A stretch of DNA of 6,936 nucleotides from NCBI GenBank assembly GCA_023264075.1, contig JALQTG010000287.1:1-6936 (forward strand), read 5' to 3'. The DNA is from Crocinitomicaceae bacterium. Lineage in GTDB: Bacteria > Bacteroidota > Bacteroidia > Flavobacteriales_D > Crocinitomicaceae. This document shows positions 1-6,028 of this stretch, in pieces (within the stretch, counting starts at the first letter, position 1; the number at the start of each line of letters is the position of its first letter). A program made the position numbers and the translations under genes. The notes beneath the pieces are model-generated. The model was not told the origin of the DNA, did no database searches, and worked only from the letters and a program-made list of their open reading frames with translations.

Positions 1-133
1 TACAAAGATGAAAAAAATATAGAATTAAATACGCATGTCTAAGTTATGTTAATCTTAAGTTTTCTGCTTTTTTGTGAAAATAACTTTGGACATAAGAATG
101 AGTAATTCTTGGTGCAATTATGAACTGGAAATC

Positions 134-166
134 AAAAAAAAAGCTACCCTTTGAAAGGGTAGCTTT
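134..166 (-). terminator. Intrinsic terminator of the bTHX-like gene
   Basis: Bases 140-151 and 155-166 form a near-perfect stem around GCTACCC/GGGTAGC with a 3-nt loop (152-154). Read on the minus strand, the stem is followed by a run of at least eight T (the A-run at 134-142 on the plus strand). This is the classic rho-independent layout. It starts 25 nt after the stop codon of the minus-strand gene at 192-467, so it ends that transcript. The plus strand after the stem has only TTTAG, so activity in that direction should be weak. Confidence 0.85.
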
Positions 167-191
167 AGCTATTCTTAATAATGTCAATAGA

Positions 192-467
192 TTATTTGTC
201 CGCTTCTTTTTTCGGCGCTGTTTTTTTTACTGGTGCTTTCTTAGCAGTTGTTGTTTTTTTCGCGGCAGGCTTTTTCTCTGCAGCGGCTTTTGCAGGCGCC
301 TTTTTAGCAGGTGCTTTTTTAGAAGGCGCTTTTTTCACCGGTGCCTCTTCTTTTTCTGCAGATTTAGGAGTCGCGACAAATCCAGTCTTAGATTTACGTT
401 GTCTAACTTTACCACTAGATCCCATAACACGTTTTCCTCTTGCTGTCTTTTTATCTCCTTTACCCAT
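192..467 (-). CDS. Ribosomal protein bTHX with a lysine-rich, histone-H1-like C-terminal tail
   Basis: This is a 91-residue, extremely basic protein with 27 Lys and 4 Arg. Residues 1-25 open with MGKGDKKT, then RGKR, GSSGK and VRQRK. This follows the pattern of the small 30S protein bTHX (MGKGDxKTxRGK..GSxGxxRxRK), which binds 16S rRNA in the head of the small subunit. bTHX proteins are normally only a few dozen residues long. Here residues 41-91 add a low-complexity tail of KKAP, KKAPA and KKTAPKK units, like eukaryotic H1 tails and bacterial AlgP/Hc-type proteins. There is no signal peptide or membrane segment. The ATG at 467 is the only start that keeps the bTHX motif. No Shine-Dalgarno sequence is visible in the A/T-rich leader. 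A possible -7 box TAACTTTA (504-497) lies upstream but lacks a well-placed TTG. The bTHX identity is recognition from the N-terminus; a role for the tail in rRNA or DNA binding is inferred. A simple H1-like nucleoid protein is the alternative. Confidence 0.8.
   Translation of the reverse strand: MGKGDKKTARGKRVMGSSGKVRQRKSKTGFVATPKSAEKEEAPVKKAPSKKAPAKKAPAKAAAEKKPAAKKTTTAKKAPVKKTAPKKEADK
207..344 (-). repeat. Low-complexity KKAP-type coding repeat
   Basis: This stretch encodes residues 42-87 of the bTHX-like protein. It contains KKAPS, KKAPA and KKAPA in tandem, then degenerate forms (EKKPAAKK, AKKAPVKK, TAPKK). On the plus strand it appears as repeated GCTTTTTTAGC-like blocks. Such repeats expand and contract easily, so tail length probably varies between strains. 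The repeat also opens long false frames on the plus strand (120-539 and 181-489) rich in Phe, Cys and Ala. Confidence 0.75.
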
Positions 468-560
468 ATTTTTGAATTTTTGTTATTGATTTTCGCTAAA
501 GTTATAATTTTCAATGGATTTTTAAGCATGTTCGCTTGAAAATAAATAAAAACACCGGAC

Positions 561-1241
561 TCATTCTTCGATAGATTTTAGAAATTCACGTTCTGAAGCT
601 TCTGCGTTTCTTAGGATTTTTCTACACCAATTTAATTTTATTTCTACCTGCTCTTCCTTGGTCATTTTCCATTGGTCATGAGGCATTTTTTCAAGTTTTT
701 GGCGTAATGTATGAAGGCATAATGCGGCTGAAACAGAAACGTTGAAACTTTCTGAGAATCCGTACATCGGGATTTTCACAAAAGCATCGGCTTGTGCTAA
801 TGCGGCCTCCGAAAGCCCCATTTTTTCTGTTCCAAAAAGGAGGGCAGTTGGTTGATCTAAAGTTAATTCGTCAATTGTCGTATCCTCCTCATGAGGGGTT
901 GTCGCAACAATGCGATATCCTCTTGCTTTAAGTGTATTTAATGCAGTTGTTGTCGGGAATTTAGGGTCTTGATGATGTTCAATGTTGACCCATTTCCCGG
1001 CACCCATTGCGATTTCTCTGTTTACGCTAAACGAATTATCTTTCTCAATGGCATGTATGTCGTGGATACCGAAACAATCGCAAGACCGTACGATGGCGCT
1101 TGCATTTTGTTCTTGGTATACATTTTCAATAACAACGGTTAAGTGCCGTGTGCGCTCGGCGGCTATTGTATCGAATTTTGCGCGCTTTGATTCTGTAATA
1201 ATTGAATAGAAGAATTCGAGTAATTGTTCATCTTTGGTCAT
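561..1241 (-). CDS. trmH: TrmH-family (SpoU class) tRNA/rRNA guanosine-2'-O-methyltransferase
   Basis: This 226-residue SPOUT enzyme transfers a methyl group from SAM to a ribose 2'-OH. E. coli TrmH, which modifies G18 in the tRNA D-loop, has nearly the same length. All three SpoU motifs are present. Motif 1 is NASAIVRSCDCFG at residues 46-58, with the catalytic Arg at 52. Motif 2 is ALLFGTEKMGLS at 133-144. Motif 3 is IPMYGFSESFNVSVSAAL at 157-174, part of the knotted SAM site. An N-terminal helical piece (1-30) and a C-terminal helical tail with a Cys and many charged residues (about 185-226) flank the core, as in TrmH. I chose the ATG at 1241 (MTKDEQ). The frame stays open to an ATG at 1292, but that start would lie upstream of the HU terminator and add a hydrophobic leader foreign to the family. 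Family assignment is firm; G18 of tRNA as the target is inferred and another RNA is possible. No own promoter is visible. Confidence 0.9.
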   Translation of the reverse strand: MTKDEQLLEFFYSIITESKRAKFDTIAAERTRHLTVVIENVYQEQNASAIVRSCDCFGIHDIHAIEKDNSFSVNREIAMGAGKWVNIEHHQDPKFPTTTALNTLKARGYRIVATTPHEEDTTIDELTLDQPTALLFGTEKMGLSEAALAQADAFVKIPMYGFSESFNVSVSAALCLHTLRQKLEKMPHDQWKMTKEEQVEIKLNWCRKILRNAEASEREFLKSIEE

Positions 1242-1263
1242 AAAGTAGAAAGAGTATACAAAC

Positions 1264-1288
1264 AAAAAAAGGGAGCCGAGGCTCCCTT
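1264..1288 (-). terminator. Strong intrinsic terminator after the HU gene
   Basis: GGGAGC (1271-1276), loop CGAG (1277-1280) and GCTCCC (1281-1286) form a perfect GC-rich stem, extended by AA/TT pairs. On the minus strand the stem is followed by seven T (A-run at 1264-1270). It starts 17 nt after the HU stop codon and ends 22 nt before the ATG of the trmH gene. It therefore terminates the HU transcript and shields or attenuates trmH. Confidence 0.9.
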
Positions 1289-1305
1289 CCAAATTGTTGA
1301 CTTAA

Positions 1306-1578
1306 TTAGTTAACGTTTTTAGATAAATCAGCACCTGCTTTGAAACGTACTACGTTTTTAGCTGCGATTTTGATTTCTTTACCAGTTTGTGGATTTCTTC
1401 CAGTTCTAGCTGAACGCTTAGAAATAGAGAAAGATCCGAATCCGATTAAAGAAATACGATCTCCTTTCTTCAATGCTGAAGAAGTCGCGTTAATAAATCC
1501 GTCTAAAGCTTTTTTTGCATCAGCTTTTGACAATCCAGCTGAAGAAGCCATAGCTTCGATCAATTCTGCTTTGTTCAT
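1306..1578 (-). CDS. hup: HU-family nucleoid DNA-binding protein
   Basis: This 90-residue protein has the length and full pattern of bacterial HU. It begins MNKAELIEAMA, followed by the two-helix dimer body (about 3-38), then GFGSF at 46-50. Next come the flexible beta-arm with RNPQTGKEIKI at 61-71 and the closing VRFKAGADL at 78-85. Pro63 is the residue HU uses to intercalate between bases and bend DNA. The protein acts as a dimer that binds DNA with little sequence preference, compacts the nucleoid and assists replication, repair and transcription. It has its own promoter (1618-1647), an A-rich leader without Shine-Dalgarno sequence, and its own terminator (1264-1288), so it is probably a monocistronic, highly expressed transcript. 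It lies downstream of fmt, an order I recall as common in flavobacteria but cannot check here. IHF subunits are a remote alternative; the intact arm and size fit HU better. Confidence 0.97.
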   Translation of the reverse strand: MNKAELIEAMASSAGLSKADAKKALDGFINATSSALKKGDRISLIGFGSFSISKRSARTGRNPQTGKEIKIAAKNVVRFKAGADLSKNVN

Positions 1579-1617
1579 AGTTTTGGTTTTTGTTTGTTTA
1601 TAAAATTTTTACCTGAA

Positions 1618-1647
1618 CAAATATATACGAATAACAATACCACACAA
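1618..1647 (-). promoter_or_regulatory. HU promoter of the Bacteroidota type
   Basis: On the minus strand a TTG (-33 box, 1647-1645) is followed by exactly 19 bp and then TATATTTG (-7 box, 1625-1618). This matches the Bacteroidota primary sigma consensus TTG-N(17-23)-TAnnTTTG without a mismatch. Transcription should start a few bases downstream, near 1611, giving a leader of about 33 nt before the HU ATG at 1578. Just upstream (1658-1665 and 1668-1674) are A8 and A7 tracts on the plus strand that begin 10 bp apart, one helical turn. This favours bent DNA or UP-element-like contact with RNA polymerase. Confidence 0.8.
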
Positions 1648-1674
1648 GGGTTTTGGCAAAAAAAACCAAAAAAA

Positions 1675-1683
1675 TGTTGATAA
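1675..1683 (-). promoter_or_regulatory. Possible DnaA box, variant TTATCAACA
   Basis: The minus strand reads TTATCAACA, one base from the DnaA consensus TTATCCACA. It has the same orientation as the perfect box at 1695-1703, with 11 bp between them (20 bp start to start). It lies 27 bp upstream of the HU -33 element. It is supported mainly by its neighbour; alone it would be unremarkable in AT-rich DNA. Confidence 0.45.
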
Positions 1684-1694
1684 TTCTGTCAAAA

Positions 1695-1703
1695 TGTGGA
1701 TAA
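1695..1703 (-). promoter_or_regulatory. Perfect-consensus DnaA box TTATCCACA
   Basis: The minus strand reads TTATCCACA, the strict consensus DnaA binding site. It lies in non-coding DNA, 47 bp upstream of the HU -33 element and next to a second, one-mismatch box. Possible roles are DnaA control of HU, DnaA titration, or part of a replication origin. There is no dnaA, dnaN or large box cluster in the window, so an origin is the least supported. Binding is inferred from sequence only. Confidence 0.55.
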
Positions 1704-1881
1704 GTGCCCTGTTTTTAAGGGTCTTTAGCTCTATTAGTTATGTTCTTTAGAATTTAAGAAACAATATAGGCATCAAAAAGGGAAGTGCTAAAATGGGTTC
1801 AAATCAATAAAATCATCGATAAATCTCGAATTTTAATTGCCGAAACTACAACTTCGTAAAAACTAAAATTAAAACAAGTAG

Positions 1882-1900
1882 TTGATTAAAAATTAATCAA
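1882..1900 (-). terminator. Weak AT-only hairpin after fmt, possible terminator
   Basis: TTGATTAA and TTAATCAA form an 8-bp inverted repeat with a 3-nt A loop, starting 5 nt beyond the fmt stop codon. Only one pair is G-C, and no clean T-run follows on the minus strand. The position suits a terminator for the rlmI-MATE-fmt transcript, but the stem is thermodynamically weak and may be chance in AT-rich DNA. Confidence 0.3.
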
Positions 1901-1905
1901 ATTAT

Positions 1906-2874
1906 CTAATTGATAGAGGTGTTCTGTATTTTCCATTCCTCGATGGGGAAACCAAGCAAAAAGTCCTGTGCAGACATTCTTCGCTTTCCTTCGACTTGTA
2001 ACTCATGAATTTCTAATCTACTCCCCTTTAGGGATAGAAAAAGACGCTTTCCTTCACGCTGAAAATGACTTGTGAATTGTAAATCTTGTTTTTCGCAAGT
2101 AGTGTTGAAGATTTTGAGTGTTTTAACGTTTCCGGATTCACTGTGTATAATTTCCGTCCAAGCAGCAGGATAGGGTGACAACCCTCGAATGAAGTTGTGG
2201 ACATCGATGCCTTCTTGGGTAAAATCGATGCGGCAATTTTCTCTAAATAGTTTTGGGGCGCTCTTTATCGATTCTGAGGTTTCTTGAGGCTGGGTAATGA
2301 AAGATCCACTGCTCAGTAACTCCAACGTACGGACAACTGCATTAGCGCCTAGGTGCATCATTCTGTCGTGTACTTCTCCAGCTGTTTCATTTGGACCGAT
2401 AGTCATTCGGTCTTGAAGAATGATTTCCCCAGTATCAATTTCCTCGTTGAGGAAAAAGGTTGTAACACCCGTTTCGGTCTCTCCATTTATCACCGCCCAA
2501 TTAATCGGTGCTGCTCCTCGATAGTCAGGTAATAACGATCCATGAAGATTAAATGTTCCCATTTTGGGCATATTCCAAACGACTTTAGGTAACATACGAA
2601 AAGCAACTACGACGAATATATCCGCATGTAAGTTCTCAAGTTCATGAATAAAATCCTCCGATTTTAGTTTTTCGGGTTGTAGGACGTTAAGGTTGTTCTT
2701 CACGGCATATTGCTTTACGGCACTTTCATGGATTTTTTGCCCACGTCCTGCAGGTTTGTCAGGAACCGTTACGCATCCAACAACTTCATAGCCATCAGAA
2801 AAAATTTTATCTAAAATAGTAACGGCGAACTCTGGAGTCCCCATGAAAACAATACGCAATGCTTCTTTTTTCAT
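1906..2874 (-). CDS. fmt: Methionyl-tRNA formyltransferase
   Basis: This 322-residue cytosolic enzyme transfers a formyl group from 10-formyltetrahydrofolate to Met-tRNA(fMet), making the initiator used in translation. The N-terminal formyltransferase domain begins LRIVFMGTPEFAV (6-18). It contains the SLLPDYRGAAPINWA motif (113-127), and the catalytic triad is visible as Asn109, His111 and Asp147. VPDKPAGRGQK at 37-47 is the loop that contacts acceptor-stem tRNA in this family. The C-terminal domain follows APKL (206-209) and includes FIRGLSPYPAAWTE (228-241). I chose the ATG at 2874 because it gives the usual short lead before LRIVFMGTPEF. A longer frame from 2916 would overlap the MATE gene and add 14 atypical residues. 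It lies 20 nt after the MATE stop, so it is probably the last gene of the rlmI-MATE-fmt operon. All key residues are present and the gene looks intact. Confidence 0.97.
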   Translation of the reverse strand: MKKEALRIVFMGTPEFAVTILDKIFSDGYEVVGCVTVPDKPAGRGQKIHESAVKQYAVKNNLNVLQPEKLKSEDFIHELENLHADIFVVVAFRMLPKVVWNMPKMGTFNLHGSLLPDYRGAAPINWAVINGETETGVTTFFLNEEIDTGEIILQDRMTIGPNETAGEVHDRMMHLGANAVVRTLELLSSGSFITQPQETSESIKSAPKLFRENCRIDFTQEGIDVHNFIRGLSPYPAAWTEIIHSESGNVKTLKIFNTTCEKQDLQFTSHFQREGKRLFLSLKGSRLEIHELQVEGKRRMSAQDFLLGFPIEEWKIQNTSIN

Positions 2875-2894
2875 AAACTTTAATTCGTATCCGG

Positions 2895-4223
2895 TTAGAA
2901 TAGCTTTTTTCTCCAATTGAAAAAGCGCAGGTAAAATAAAGAAAATACACCCAATGAACCAAAGTAGATGTACTCAACGGTCCAAATTTCGGCTATTTCC
3001 CATCCTAGGACTTTAATGAATAGGTATGCACATCCGAGGTAGATAATGATGGCAACGATTTCAATGATTAAAGTGATTCGTGTATTTCCTGAACCATTGA
3101 TGGTTTGAAAGTAAGGTGCCATGAAGGCATAAATAAGGATAGAGCCAAAAACAATACGCAATACAGTCCCGCTTTCTGCCAGGTACGTTTCCGCAGGATT
3201 GATAAGCGAAATAAGCGAGGTTGGATATAATAATGCGCCATGAAACGTTACTAACAAAAACAATAATGACAACAATTGTATTTTTCGAATGACACCTCTG
3301 ATTTCTTTATAGTTGTTGCTCCCTAGGTATTGCGAGACGTAGGTTTTAGTAGTCGCAGCAAAGCCAAATATCGGCACAAACGCTAGGAAATAGACAGATC
3401 GCAGATTCTGTGAAACTGTCAATTCGTACCTCCCCATTTGTTCAATCCATGTGAAAAAGACAGTCCAAGTTGCCAGGGCGAGAAATCCTTGAATCATTAA
3501 GGGCGCTCCTACTTCAAGCAGCCTGCGGATCGTATAGCGCGCTACTTCCAGTTTTTTAAAGAGATTATAGGGGCGGGCAGTTCTTCCAAATAATATAATG
3601 GAAATCATCATCAGAACAGCAATGAATTCCCCGATCACAGAGGCTAGGGCGGCTCCTTCAATGCCTAATTCGGGAAAAGGTCCGATACCAAATACGAGTA
3701 GGTAATCAAAGATGATATTACTCAACGCAAATGTGATAGTGCTGAAAAGTATGACCCATGTTTTTCCAATCGCTAGGAAAAAAGCATTCAGAGAAAGAAA
3801 AATTGCGGCAACAAAAAAGCCAAACCCACGAACCGATAAAAAGCGTTTTTCTTCTAGCGCAATGTCGGCGTCAACCACTATAGAATCAATGAGATGAGGA
3901 ACTAGGAAATATACAAGGCCAAAAAACAATGAAGCCATCAGCAAGTTAAAAACAATTGATGATTGAATAACACTATTGAGTGTACTGATGTTTTTTTCAC
4001 CTATTCGGCGCGCCATGATGATCTGACCTGCATCACCAAGTCCAGACAGTCCCATAAATAAAGTGATGTAAATCAACCCCGCGTTTCCACTTGCATCAAA
4101 ACTTGTGATGCTATAGCGACTTAAAATGGCTGCGTCGCTAATCATTACAATCGATTGTATAAAAGTACCTACCATTAGCGGCAAGGCAACAGACAAAATC
4201 GTTTTGTAAGTATTGGCTAACAT
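2895..4223 (-). CDS. MATE-family multidrug/metabolite exporter
   Basis: This 442-residue integral membrane protein has about 12 hydrophobic segments in two similar halves separated near residues 215-235, the normal size and design of MATE (NorM/DinF-type) exporters. Typical signs are the start VALPLMVGTFIQSIVMISD (12-30), ARRIGEKN (71-78), the GIEGAALASVIGEF segment (187-200) ending the first half, and QTINGSGNTR (373-382) in the second half. These transporters use H+ or Na+ gradients to expel cationic drugs, dyes or metabolites through the inner membrane; the substrate here cannot be read from sequence. The ATG at 4223 directly follows the stop of the rRNA methyltransferase gene (TAA then ATG, no gap), which implies translational coupling. 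No resistance determinant or mobile element lies nearby, so a housekeeping exporter is more likely than an acquired one. Confidence 0.9.
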   Translation of the reverse strand: MLANTYKTILSVALPLMVGTFIQSIVMISDAAILSRYSITSFDASGNAGLIYITLFMGLSGLGDAGQIIMARRIGEKNISTLNSVIQSSIVFNLLMASLFFGLVYFLVPHLIDSIVVDADIALEEKRFLSVRGFGFFVAAIFLSLNAFFLAIGKTWVILFSTITFALSNIIFDYLLVFGIGPFPELGIEGAALASVIGEFIAVLMMISIILFGRTARPYNLFKKLEVARYTIRRLLEVGAPLMIQGFLALATWTVFFTWIEQMGRYELTVSQNLRSVYFLAFVPIFGFAATTKTYVSQYLGSNNYKEIRGVIRKIQLLSLLFLLVTFHGALLYPTSLISLINPAETYLAESGTVLRIVFGSILIYAFMAPYFQTINGSGNTRITLIIEIVAIIIYLGCAYLFIKVLGWEIAEIWTVEYIYFGSLGVFSLFYLRFFNWRKKLF

Positions 4224-5393
4224 TTAATCGACTTGAATAACTAATCCTTTTAGGTAATTACCTTCCGGATGGAACGCGCTAACAGGATGGTCTGCCGGTT
4301 GATGCAATTGGTGGAGAATTCGAACATTTCGTTTGCACTCAATAGCTGCTGCAATGACAGCTTTTTGAAATTGAAAAGCGTCGACCACTTGAGAGCACGA
4401 AAATGTGAAAATAATACCTCCCGGTTTGATTTGACGGATTGCATTTGCATTTAATCGTGTGTAGGCTTTGATGGCTTGGTGACGTTTATTCATATGCTTT
4501 GCAAATGCAGGCGGGTCGAGCACAATGAGGTCGTAGGCTTCTCCTAGTTCATTCATGTACTTCACTGCGTCAGCCACAATGCTTTCGTGTTTTCCTGCGT
4601 GTGCATTATGAGCTAAATTGCGTTCTACCAATTCGATAGCCTTTTTTGAACTGTCCAACGAGTGAACAAGCGTTGCACCCGCATTCAAGGCATATATGCT
4701 AAATCCTCCTGAATAACAAAATGTATTCAACACACGCTTTCCTTCTGAATATTTGGCTAAGAGACTGCGATTATCGCGTTGGTCAATAAAGAATCCTGTT
4801 TTTTGTCCCGAGACCCAATCGATTGAAAATGTTTGACCATTTTCTTTGGCAAGGTGGGGGGTAGAACAACTACCAAACACATAATCATTCACAGAGTCAA
4901 TACGTGTTGGAAGGGTTTCAGTACTTTTATCATAAACGGCAATCAATAAATCTCCAAGTGCGTATTTTAACGCCTCAACAATGAACAGTATATTTCGGAA
5001 TACACCTACAGCATGTGCTTGTATTACAGCTACTCCATTATAAAAGTCTACAATAAGGCCAGGAACACCATCTCCTTCGCCATGGACTAATCGACAAATC
5101 GTATTCTCCTCATTTATTAATCCAAGCCCTAGGCGCAGTTGAACGGCATTTTCAATCTTTTTGTTCCAGAAGTCTTGATCAATTGAGACGTTCTCTAAAC
5201 TTATCAGCCGAACAGCGATAGAACCCGGCTGAAAGAAACCTATTCCATAAAAGTTTCCGTGGTTATCGTGTACTTCCACCAAGGCACCATCGTCAATTTG
5301 ACTTGTGTTAGAAGCGATTGCTCCAGAAAAAATCCAAGGATGCCGGCGGTCTAGAAACTTTTCTTTCCCTTTGGAGATGGTTAATGTGTGCAT
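4224..5393 (-). CDS. rlmI: 23S rRNA m5C methyltransferase, RlmI family
   Basis: This 389-residue protein is close to the length of E. coli RlmI, which methylates C1962 of 23S rRNA. A PUA RNA-binding domain covers about residues 1-75 and includes RRHPWIFSGAI (16-26) and GIGFFQPGSIAVRL (50-63). A linker domain follows with GDGVPGLIVDFY (108-118). The SAM-dependent Rossmann domain starts with SGQKTGFFIDQRDNR (195-209). It then shows the SAM loop LNTFCYSGGFS (222-232), an acidic ribose-binding strand (SLDSS, 245-249), DPPAFAK (293-299) and FSCS (331-334), whose Cys333 is the expected nucleophile. The end, FHPEGNYLKGLV (374-385), is also typical. It heads the minus-strand operon and diverges from the unknown gene at 5600. 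No confident promoter is visible in 5394-5599. Family is clear; the exact rRNA position is inferred. Confidence 0.93.
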   Translation of the reverse strand: MHTLTISKGKEKFLDRRHPWIFSGAIASNTSQIDDGALVEVHDNHGNFYGIGFFQPGSIAVRLISLENVSIDQDFWNKKIENAVQLRLGLGLINEENTICRLVHGEGDGVPGLIVDFYNGVAVIQAHAVGVFRNILFIVEALKYALGDLLIAVYDKSTETLPTRIDSVNDYVFGSCSTPHLAKENGQTFSIDWVSGQKTGFFIDQRDNRSLLAKYSEGKRVLNTFCYSGGFSIYALNAGATLVHSLDSSKKAIELVERNLAHNAHAGKHESIVADAVKYMNELGEAYDLIVLDPPAFAKHMNKRHQAIKAYTRLNANAIRQIKPGGIIFTFSCSQVVDAFQFQKAVIAAAIECKRNVRILHQLHQPADHPVSAFHPEGNYLKGLVIQVD

Positions 5394-5599
5394 TGAACGT
5401 CTTTTTACAAATCAGCTGCGAAATTAAGTTTTTTTTGGAGGTGAATTACGCGCTAGAATAGAATGTTTCTATCAAAAATGCAGGTTTTAAGGTCACTTGA
5501 ATGAAATAGGGAAGGCAATAGGTGAAAGTTTGTTTTCAACTGAGCGACATCGAACGAACACGTCTTTTTTTCTATCTTTACACGCAAATAAATAATTAC

Positions 5600-6028
5600 A
5601 TGAAATTCAGAGCGCACATATTTCAGTTAAATGATGATTTTTCTCAAGAGTATGCGGATACGCACAACAATGGAGAAGCCTCTGAATTGAATCGTAAATA
5701 CGATTGGGAAGATGAACTTTCATTGAAAAACGATATTCTCAAAGTGGAAGTTCTTAAAGATAGCTCTTTCGTCCTTGCTGGAGAATTAAACGGCACTCCG
5801 TTTGAAGAAGAAGTGAAGGGAATGATTGTCTTCCAAATGGAAGGATACGATGGTTCAGTTACCCAGATGGCATGCACGCAAAGTATTCTTCATGACTATG
5901 AAGTCGAAGAATTGGAGGAGGAGCTCATTCTTCGTGTATACATTAAGGATTACGAGCCTTTTGCAAATCCGATTCCTGGAGTGTACATTGCTTCACAAGA
6001 TTTTCCTAAAAAACTGATCGTTGAATAG
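5600..6028 (+). CDS. Acidic conserved-looking protein of unknown function
   Basis: This 142-residue soluble protein resembles no family I recognise. It is very acidic: 30 Asp/Glu against 12 Lys/Arg. The sequence alternates short hydrophobic and charged stretches, which suggests a mainly beta fold. There is an acidic run VEELEEEL (about 107-114), one Cys (in MACTQS), and no signal peptide or membrane segment. I chose the ATG at 5600 (MKFRAHIFQL). The frame extends to a GTG at 5522, but a possible -7 box TATCTTTA (5573-5580) lies inside that extension. Its TAG stop overlaps by one base the GTG of the ABC ATPase gene (TAGTG), so both are co-translated and may work together. It is probably a real gene because the frame is undisturbed and coupled to a real one. 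A regulator or accessory factor of the transporter is speculation. Confidence 0.75.
   Translation: MKFRAHIFQLNDDFSQEYADTHNNGEASELNRKYDWEDELSLKNDILKVEVLKDSSFVLAGELNGTPFEEEVKGMIVFQMEGYDGSVTQMACTQSILHDYEVEELEEELILRVYIKDYEPFANPIPGVYIASQDFPKKLIVE

Larger units (their letters stand above)
1579..1905. other. 327-bp non-coding region between HU and fmt
   Basis: Neither strand holds a convincing gene. The HU-proximal half (1579-1703) carries the HU leader, promoter, phased A-tracts and two DnaA-box-like 9-mers. The half near fmt (1704-1905) is AT-rich and contains only short repeats: CCCT/AGGG around 1707-1721, TCTTTAG at 1722-1728 and 1744-1750, and an AT-only hairpin at 1882-1900. GGGTTCAAATC near 1795 resembles a tRNA T-arm, but no pairing stem or acceptor arm surrounds it. 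Confidence 0.7.

Noticed and set aside
81..88. TAACTTTG on the plus strand, a perfect -7 promoter box
   Set aside because: No TTG lies 17-23 bp upstream, and no plus-strand gene follows, only the terminator and the antisense side of the bTHX-like gene. Bases 1-133 show no other supportable feature.
120..539. Long plus-strand open frame rich in Phe, Cys and Arg, and a second one at 181-489
   Set aside because: Both lie antisense to the lysine-rich repeat gene. Their composition (FF, CC, RR runs) is what the complement of AAA/GCA/CCA codons yields in other frames.
536..560. Possible terminator after trmH, CCGG followed by a T-rich stretch on the minus strand
   Set aside because: No stem longer than the 4-base palindrome precedes the T-rich tract, so trmH and the bTHX-like gene may be co-transcribed.
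1785..1805. GGGTTCAAATC, resembling a tRNA T-arm
   Set aside because: The flanks cannot form the 5-bp T stem, and there is no acceptor stem, anticodon arm or CCA in register.
5437..5461. GGAGGTG on the plus strand followed by a six-codon GTG frame, like a leader peptide
   Set aside because: The purine run overlaps the GTG itself, leaving no ribosome spacing, and Shine-Dalgarno sequences are little used in this group. Probably chance.
5394..5480. Candidate rlmI promoter boxes on the minus strand (TAATTTCG at 5426-5419, CATTTTTG at 5480-5473)
   Set aside because: Each has a mismatch in the -7 box and neither has a TTG at 17-23 bp, unlike the clear HU promoter.
5522..5599. GTG-initiated N-terminal extension of the acidic unknown protein
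   Set aside because: A possible -7 box lies inside it, and the ATG at 5600 gives a compact start. Homolog alignment would decide; the extension is not excluded.
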